Source of the DNA: Bacteroidota bacterium
GTDB lineage: Bacteria; Bacteroidota; Bacteroidia; Flavobacteriales; Weeksellaceae
Assembly: GCA_023448955.1 (NCBI GenBank)
Contig: JAEXJU010000081.1
Span: 1 to 9,581, forward strand
DNA length: 9,581 nucleotides
Reading direction: 5' to 3'
Every line of letters begins with the position of its first letter. Positions within the stretch are counted from its first letter, which is position 1. The notes beneath the pieces were generated by a model. That model ran no database searches, was not told the origin of the DNA, and saw nothing but the letters and a program-made list of their open reading frames with translations. Below are positions 5,599-9,581 of this stretch, piece after piece. Both the position numbers and the translations under genes were made by a program.

Positions 5599-8109
5599 AT
5601 GAAAAAAATTTTAATTGCTGCACTATTTCTGGGTGCAATTTTTAATTCAAATGTAACTTTTGCACAGACTGAAACTTCTGGCAGAAACGTCCCTTACAGA
5701 GCGACTCACACTAAAACTACAGAACTGAAACATACCAAACTGAAAGTTAATTTTGATTACCAAAAAGAACAGATGAATGGTGAAGAATGGCTCACAGCAA
5801 GTCCTTTCTTTTATGCGACTAATGAATTGGTTCTTGACGCCAAAGGAATGCTGATCCACGAAGTGGCTCTTGACAAAAACGGAGCAAAATCACCTCTTAA
5901 ATTCGATTATAAAAACGATGTTCTGAAAATCACCTTGGATAAAACCTATCAGAAGAATCAGGATTACACGGTTTATATCAAATATACAGCCCGTCCTAAT
6001 GAGGTGAAACAAGAAGGAAGTGCAGCTATTAATGATGCCAAAGGTCTTTATTTTATCAATGCACAAGGCAAAGATCCGGACAAGCCTACACAGATCTGGA
6101 CACAAGGCGAAACCGAATCTTCATCAGCTTGGTTTCCTACGATTGATAAATCCAACCAAAAAACAACTCAGGAAATCTATATGACTGTTCCTGATAAATA
6201 CGTCACGCTTTCCAACGGTGTGCTGAAAGATTCTCAAAAGGAATCCGGAAATATGAGAACCGACCATTGGGTGATGGACAAGAGACATTCAACCTATCTT
6301 TTCTTTATGGGCGTTGGAGAATATGCTGTTGTAAAAGACAAATGGAGAAATATTCCTGTAGATTACTACATTGTGAAGGAATATGAACCTTATGCGAAAC
6401 AAATCTATGGCAATACACCTGAGATGATCGAGTTCTTTTCCAAAAAATTAGGCTATGATTATCCTTGGGCGAAATATGCACAGATTTCTGGTAGAGATTA
6501 TGTTTCTGGCGCAATGGAAAATACGACGGCAACGCTTCACGGAAGTGATATTCTTCAAAAACCGGGACAACTCATTGATGAGAACAAATGGGAAGATACC
6601 ATCGCCCACGAGTTATTTCATCATTGGTTTGGAGATCTGGTTACCGCAGAAAGCTGGAGTAACCTGACTGTGAACGAGTCCTTCGCCAACTATTCAGAAT
6701 ACCTCTGGAACGAGTATAAATATGGTAAAGATCAGGCAGACTATCATCAGATGGAAGATGTAGATCGTTACATTCATAATCCTGGGGATTTCAAGAAAGA
6801 TTTGGTGCGATTTGATTACGCTTCCAGAGAAGATGTTTTTGATTTGGTGACTTACCAGAAAGGTGGCGGAATTTTGCATATGCTCAGAAGTTATTTGGGC
6901 GATGATGCTTTTTTCGCAGGAATTACAGATTATCTCAAAACTTACGAATTCCAGAATGCAGAAGCACATCAGTTAAGATTATCTTTTGAAAAAGTGTCTG
7001 GTAAAGATCTCAATTGGTTTTTTAATCAGTGGTATTTCGGCAGCGGACATCCTAAACTGAACTACACTTATAACTTTGAACCTGTAAAAAAGCAAGTTAT
7101 CGTAACTGTTAATCAGTCTCAGGATCAGCCTTTCGAATTTCCTTTGACAATCGATGTTTATGATAACGGAAAACCTAGTAGAAAACAAGTTTGGGTAGAT
7201 GCCAAAGCCAAAAACACTTTTACTTTTGATGTATCTAAAAATCCTGATCTGATCAATATAAACGCAGACGGAATTCTGGTGGCAGATATTACCGAAACTA
7301 AAACGCCGGAACAAAGTCTGCTACAATTTCTGGGTTCCAAAGAATATAAAAGCAAATCTATTGCGTTAAGCAATATCAAAGAAGAGGCGGGAAAAAATGC
7401 TGCAGGGATCAAATTATTGGCAGCTGCACTGAAAGATCCTTTCTTCAGAATCAGGGAACAGGCATTGGAACAAATCGACTTAACAATTCCTGAACAGGCA
7501 AAAGCTTTGACTTCGGAAGTCGAAAAATTAGCTAATGGAGATCCAAAAACTTTGGTTCAGGCAGCAGCAGTTTCAGCTTTGGTAAAAACCAAAAATGCCA
7601 AATATAGTCCTATCTATGAAAAAGGCATGAATGCCGTGTCTAATGCTGTAAAAGGTGCGTCTTTGGCAGGAATCTCAGACCTTGACCCTAAGAAAGCGTC
7701 TGCCACCATTGCTAATATAGACCTGGATGGCGCTTCGGAAGATTTGATGGCAAAACTGCTGCCTATTATTGTAGAGAATAAAGTAGAAAAACAAATGCCT
7801 GCCATAGGACAGACCGTAGCATTCTACCCTTTCATCAAATTCCAGGATGCGAAGCTTGGTAAATCCGCAGAAGACGGTTATAACTGGATTATGTCTTCTG
7901 ATAATCTTAAAGCAACCGAAAAAATAACCAAAGTACTTGCCCAGGCAAAATCCCAGATCCCGGATAATCCGCAGGTCAAAATGATGATTTCTCAAATGCT
8001 GAAAGATGGTCTTGCCAAAAAAATGGAAGTACTGAAAAACAATCCAAACAGCACGACTATCCACCAGCAGATTGATGCCATTAATAAAACGATTGAAGCT
8101 TATAAATAA
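5599..8109 (+). CDS. Secreted M1 family zinc aminopeptidase
   Basis: This 836-residue metallopeptidase should remove N-terminal residues from peptides outside the cytoplasm. An N-terminal signal peptide (MKKILIAALFLGAIF..., likely cleaved after TFA around residue 23) points to the periplasm or cell surface. The M1 substrate motif GAMEN is at 304-308. The zinc site HELFH (H337, E338, H341) is followed at the canonical spacing by the third ligand E360 in NESFANY. Y419 in VTYQKGG fits the transition-state tyrosine. After the catalytic part come a beta-rich segment (about 490-570) and a helical C-terminal region (about 575-836) with HEAT/ARM-like character. All catalytic residues are intact. There is no C-terminal sorting domain of the type IX system. 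It is separated from the lipoprotein gene by 74 nt and probably has its own promoter, though none is clear. Substrate range cannot be predicted. Confidence 0.93.
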   Translation: MKKILIAALFLGAIFNSNVTFAQTETSGRNVPYRATHTKTTELKHTKLKVNFDYQKEQMNGEEWLTASPFFYATNELVLDAKGMLIHEVALDKNGAKSPLKFDYKNDVLKITLDKTYQKNQDYTVYIKYTARPNEVKQEGSAAINDAKGLYFINAQGKDPDKPTQIWTQGETESSSAWFPTIDKSNQKTTQEIYMTVPDKYVTLSNGVLKDSQKESGNMRTDHWVMDKRHSTYLFFMGVGEYAVVKDKWRNIPVDYYIVKEYEPYAKQIYGNTPEMIEFFSKKLGYDYPWAKYAQISGRDYVSGAMENTTATLHGSDILQKPGQLIDENKWEDTIAHELFHHWFGDLVTAESWSNLTVNESFANYSEYLWNEYKYGKDQADYHQMEDVDRYIHNPGDFKKDLVRFDYASREDVFDLVTYQKGGGILHMLRSYLGDDAFFAGITDYLKTYEFQNAEAHQLRLSFEKVSGKDLNWFFNQWYFGSGHPKLNYTYNFEPVKKQVIVTVNQSQDQPFEFPLTIDVYDNGKPSRKQVWVDAKAKNTFTFDVSKNPDLININADGILVADITETKTPEQSLLQFLGSKEYKSKSIALSNIKEEAGKNAAGIKLLAAALKDPFFRIREQALEQIDLTIPEQAKALTSEVEKLANGDPKTLVQAAAVSALVKTKNAKYSPIYEKGMNAVSNAVKGASLAGISDLDPKKASATIANIDLDGASEDLMAKLLPIIVENKVEKQMPAIGQTVAFYPFIKFQDAKLGKSAEDGYNWIMSSDNLKATEKITKVLAQAKSQIPDNPQVKMMISQMLKDGLAKKMEVLKNNPNSTTIHQQIDAINKTIEAYK

Positions 8110-8152
8110 TTAAAGTTAGTTCGATTTAAGATTGATGCAAAAATATCAATAG

Positions 8153-8270
8153 GAATGGGCTTTAGCCCATATTAATGATTCGGAGCGACAATAGGCTTTA
8201 TCCAAAAAATATCATTGATTTTGGCTAAAGCCCATTCTGAACTTCAATCTTTTCATCGGGCTAAAGCCCG
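8153..8270. repeat. Cluster of GGGCTAAAGCCC palindromic repeats
   Basis: Three strong units and one decayed unit occur in 118 bp. Unit 1 is a 16-bp hairpin (8155-8170, GGGCTTTAGCCC core), and unit 2 is GGCTAAAGCCC at 8223-8233. Unit 3 is CGGGCTAAAGCCCG at 8257-8270. A partial copy, AGGCTTTATCC, lies near 8193-8203. Units 1 and 2 with their flanks also form a longer inverted repeat, 8153-8179 against 8211-8237, matching at 24 of 27 positions around a 31-nt loop. No T-run follows, so they are not ordinary terminators. They look like REP/MITE-like intergenic repeats. No transposase is nearby. They open the gene-free region 8110-8805. Confidence 0.75.
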
Positions 8271-8370
8271 AAGCTATTAATAAAATGCAATAAATTGATT
8301 ATCTGTTAATTTGTAAATTCATTACATCGAACTCAAGTTAATCAGGCTTACGAATCCTGTATTTACACAA

Positions 8371-8398
8371 AAAGCCATCTCAGTGAGATGGCTTTCTT
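8371..8398 (+). terminator. Rho-independent terminator
   Basis: A perfect hairpin spans 8371-8395: AAAGCCATCTC pairs with GAGATGGCTTT around the loop AGT, with A residues before it and TTTCTTC after the stem. It is the strongest terminator in the window and would stop rightward transcription. It lies 260 nt past the M1 peptidase stop, beyond the palindrome cluster, so it ends either that transcript or a separate short RNA. The A-run on the left could allow some function in the other direction. Confidence 0.8.
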
Positions 8399-8428
8399 CA
8401 TTATTATTCCCAATTTAAAAAAAATAAA

Positions 8429-8506
8429 TCCCGCAGACCGTAGCAGAAAGTAAAAAACACAATTTGGCAACAAGTACTCATCAACCAATACTAAGAATCT
8501 GCGGGA
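8429..8506. repeat. Long-range CCCGCAGA inverted repeat
   Basis: TCCCGCAGA (8429-8437) and its exact complement TCTGCGGGA (8498-8506) enclose 60 nt. The left arm is preceded by a run of eight A residues, so on the minus strand the closing arm is followed by ATTTATTTTTTTT, like a long-loop terminator. The inside has GTAGCAGA, another GCAGA unit. Repeats built from CGCAGAT/ATCTGCG units are, as I recall, widespread in Chryseobacterium and Flavobacterium intergenic DNA. This may be a decayed copy or a small minus-strand RNA. Confidence 0.5.
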
Positions 8507-8601
8507 AAACTGTTAAGCAAATTACTTTTAAGATTTTTTTGATTGATATAAAATTATAAATTTTAAGCAAACAAAAACACAAATTTCATTAAACATTTAA
8601 G

Positions 8602-8630
8602 TTTGTAGAAAAAAATCTACAAAATTCTTT
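8602..8630. terminator. Weak AT-rich hairpin, possible terminator
   Basis: TTTGTAGA (8602-8609) and TCTACAAA (8616-8623) form a perfect 8-bp stem around six A residues, followed by ATTCTTTTTT. GC content of the stem is low, so strength is doubtful. It lies between the convergent M1 peptidase and HxlR regulator genes, where a terminator is expected. Confidence 0.3.
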
Positions 8631-8655
8631 TTTAAAACCTCAAGATGTTTTGCTC

Positions 8656-8712
8656 AAAAGAACTTGACCTTTTCGTTAAAAGAACTTGACCTTTTTAATA
8701 AAACATCAAGTT
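8656..8712. repeat. 18-bp direct repeat with 22-bp period plus inverted third copy of its core
   Basis: AAAAGAACTTGACCTTTT occurs at 8656-8673 and again, identical, at 8678-8695. The core AACTTGA recurs inverted as TCAAGTT at 8706-8712, so the second direct copy and the inverted copy can pair as a 7-bp stem followed by GTTTTTAC. Outer segments GATGTTTT (8644-8651) and AAAACATC (8700-8707) are also complementary. The 22-bp period is about two helical turns, as in arrays of protein-binding sites. No function is evident. Confidence 0.6.
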
Positions 8713-8805
8713 GTTTTTACCCCCCTGTGTAAACGCTTTGTCCATGGGCAATTGCAGAGGGTGTTTTTCAGCTTTTATTTAATGTGATTCTGATAACCAA
8801 AAAGA

Positions 8806-9186
8806 TCAATTATCAATGTCCGGATTCGGATTAGCAATCCGTTTCATAATCACTTTACGAAGGCGCTCCTCGTGCTCATCACCCCATTGTCCTATTGATG
8901 CAATGACTGGGATTAAGGTCATTCCAAACTCGGTGAGATTGTATTCTACTTTTGGGGGAACCACAGGATAAATTGTTTTTGTGACCAGCTCGTGATCTTC
9001 AAGTTCCTTCAGCTGAACATTAAGAACCCTTCGTGATGTATCCGGGATTTTCCGCTGCAGCTCACTGGGTCTTTTATGCCCCTGATGAATAAACCAAAGC
9101 AAACGGATCTTCCATTTGCCATAAAGCACTTCACCTATCAGGTCAAGTCCGCAGTTTAGGTTCGGAATTATTTTTCTCTCATACAT
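8806..9186 (-). CDS. HxlR family winged-helix transcriptional regulator
   Basis: This 126-residue protein consists of a single HxlR-type DNA-binding domain. C12 lies in NLNCGLDLIGEVLYGKWK, the position of the conserved redox- or electrophile-sensing cysteine in members such as HypR, YodB and QsrR. RPSELQRKIPDTSRRVLNVQLKELEDHELV is the helix-turn-helix region, and TIYPVVPPKVEYNLTEFG is the beta-wing with the family's P-x-V-x-Y-x-LT-x-G pattern. It should bind DNA as a dimer in the cytoplasm. It is divergent from a short-chain dehydrogenase gene 130 nt away, the usual arrangement where such a regulator controls the adjacent oxidoreductase and itself. Sensing through C12 is inferred from the family. 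The ATG start at 9186 lies only 4 nt from its promoter's -7 element; no other in-frame ATG lies near it. Confidence 0.93.
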   Translation of the reverse strand: MYERKIIPNLNCGLDLIGEVLYGKWKIRLLWFIHQGHKRPSELQRKIPDTSRRVLNVQLKELEDHELVTKTIYPVVPPKVEYNLTEFGMTLIPVIASIGQWGDEHEERLRKVIMKRIANPNPDIDN

Positions 9187-9190
9187 ATAG

Positions 9191-9221
9191 CAAAATTAAG
9201 CGTATGTCTCATTTTGCACAA
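9191..9221 (-). promoter_or_regulatory. Promoter of the HxlR regulator gene
   Basis: Read on the minus strand, TTG (9221-9219), a 20-nt spacer and TAATTTTG (9198-9191) match the Bacteroidota consensus TTG-N17..23-TAnnTTTG exactly. The -7 element ends 4 nt before the start codon, so the transcript should start at or within a few bases of the ATG, implying a leaderless or nearly leaderless mRNA. Confidence 0.65.
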
Positions 9222-9243
9222 TAGGGGATCAATTTATCCCTAT
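9221..9243. promoter_or_regulatory. Candidate operator dyad near the hxlR -33 element
   Basis: ATAGGGGAT and ATCCCTAT flank CAATTT, a near-perfect dyad with a single extra G in the left arm. Its left edge touches the -33 TTG of the regulator promoter. Dyads in a divergent regulator-target spacer are the expected binding sites for a dimeric HxlR protein; binding is inferred. Confidence 0.35.
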
Positions 9244-9253
9244 CTGAATCGTA

Positions 9254-9273
9254 AGTCCGTACTTGTACAAACT
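9254..9273. promoter_or_regulatory. Candidate operator dyad over the SDR promoter
   Basis: AGTCCGTAC and GTACAAACT flank TT, matching as complements at 7 of 9 positions, with the inner perfect palindrome TTGTACAA at 9263-9270. It covers the -33 TTG of the rightward promoter, so a bound repressor would block RNA polymerase. The GTAC...GTAC layout is in keeping with known operators of HxlR-type regulators, which carry short GTA/TAC half sites. This is the best candidate for the autoregulated operator. Confidence 0.45.
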
Positions 9274-9293
9274 GTTTTTATGACTCAATTTTG
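9263..9293 (+). promoter_or_regulatory. Promoter of the short-chain dehydrogenase gene
   Basis: TTG (9263-9265), a 20-nt spacer and CAATTTTG (9286-9293) match TTG-N17..23-TAnnTTTG with one mismatch (C for the first T). Transcription would begin near 9300, giving a leader of about 17 nt before ATG 9317. The -33 element sits inside a dyad. Confidence 0.5.
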
Positions 9294-9316
9294 CCATATA
9301 ACAATTAACATAAAAA

Positions 9317-9581
9317 ATGGAATATTCTAATTTCAATAACGAATTAGCAGGTAAGATTGCCCTGGTAACCGGAGGAACAAAAGGTGCTGGAAGAGCTATC
9401 GCGGAGAGACTTCTGCAAGCCGGCGCAACAGTAATCATCTCAGCAAGAAATGCTCCTGACGAAGGAAACAGCAGTCTCCATTTTGTTGCTGCTGATCTAA
9501 GCACAGCAGAAGGCACTAACAAATTGATCAGTGAAGTGCTTACGAACTTTGGAAGATTGGATATCCTTGTCAATAATCTTG
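9317..9581 (+). CDS. Short-chain dehydrogenase/reductase, N-terminal part
   Basis: Only the first 88 residues are inside the window; the frame stays open to the last base. The start ATG gives MEYSNFNNELAGKIALVTGG. TGGTKGAG at 18-25 is the glycine-rich dinucleotide-binding TGxxxGxG motif of classical SDR enzymes. ARNAP near 43-47 is at the end of the second strand where cofactor preference is set; the Arg suggests NADP(H). The D in AADLS and LDILVNNL at 81-88 match the conserved NNAG region, here with Leu in place of Ala. The catalytic Ser-Tyr-Lys lies beyond the window. It is an NAD(P)-dependent oxidoreductase of unknown substrate, probably controlled by the divergent HxlR regulator through the dyads between them. 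Confidence 0.9.
   Translation, partial: MEYSNFNNELAGKIALVTGGTKGAGRAIAERLLQAGATVIISARNAPDEGNSSLHFVAADLSTAEGTNKLISEVLTNFGRLDILVNNL

Noticed and set aside
7675..8064. 129-residue minus-strand open frame within the M1 peptidase gene
   Set aside because: Antisense shadow; the sense frame continues as a normal helical C-terminal region.
478..8109. A novel multi-gene system in the plus-strand cluster
   Set aside because: The genes are individually known families with unrelated roles; close spacing alone does not indicate a shared new pathway.
8656..8695. CRISPR-like array
   Set aside because: Only two repeats of 18 bp with a 4-bp gap; no spacers of the needed length and no cas genes.
8720..8770. 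Stem between the C-run (ACCCCCCTGTG) and GCAGAGGGTG as a terminator
   Set aside because: The arms pair poorly when aligned, with several mismatches; not a convincing hairpin.
9229..9573. 114-residue minus-strand open frame at the right end
   Set aside because: It covers the SDR coding sequence in antisense and the promoter region; the plus-strand frame has the TGxxxGxG and NNx motifs.

Overview
The window looks like chromosome from a Flavobacteriia member, most likely Chryseobacterium or a close Weeksellaceae relative. This is inferred, not searched. The DNA is AT-rich, recognisable Shine-Dalgarno sites are absent, several genes appear to start with TTG, promoters fit the Bacteroidota pattern TTG-N17..23-TAnnTTTG, and the intergenic repeats are of a type I recall from Flavobacteriia genomes.

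Layout. Positions 1-477 carry no convincing gene: there is a minus-strand terminator hairpin at the left edge and a compound palindromic repeat at about 227-385. From 478 to 8109 six genes run on the plus strand: a CCA-adding tRNA nucleotidyltransferase (cca), a polytopic GT-C type glycosyltransferase-like membrane protein, a short GreA/GreB-like transcription factor, thymidylate synthase (thyA), a putative lipoprotein of unknown function, and a secreted M1 zinc metallopeptidase. The first three are packed tightly (14 and 4 nt gaps) and are probably cotranscribed. thyA has its own promoter-like site, and the lipoprotein follows it by 10 nt. Positions 8110-8805 are non-coding and rich in repeats: a cluster of GGGCTAAAGCCC palindromes, an intrinsic terminator, a long-range CCCGCAGA inverted repeat, and an 18-bp direct repeat with a 22-bp period. 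At the right end an HxlR-family regulator (minus strand) is divergent from a short-chain dehydrogenase/reductase that runs off the window. Their 130-bp shared intergenic region holds two opposed promoters and two dyads that look like operators.

How the genes relate. The left and central genes are mostly housekeeping: tRNA 3'-end maturation, dTMP synthesis, rescue of stalled RNA polymerase, periplasmic peptide breakdown. They share no obvious pathway. The right-hand pair is a typical regulator-enzyme module, probably inducible by an electrophile or redox signal. I see no defence system, CRISPR array, transposase, phage gene, tRNA or rRNA, and no clear undescribed multi-gene system. The features most worth a second look are in the non-coding DNA: the repeat families, the near-leaderless hxlR promoter with its dyads, and a possible attenuator leader on the minus strand at the left edge.
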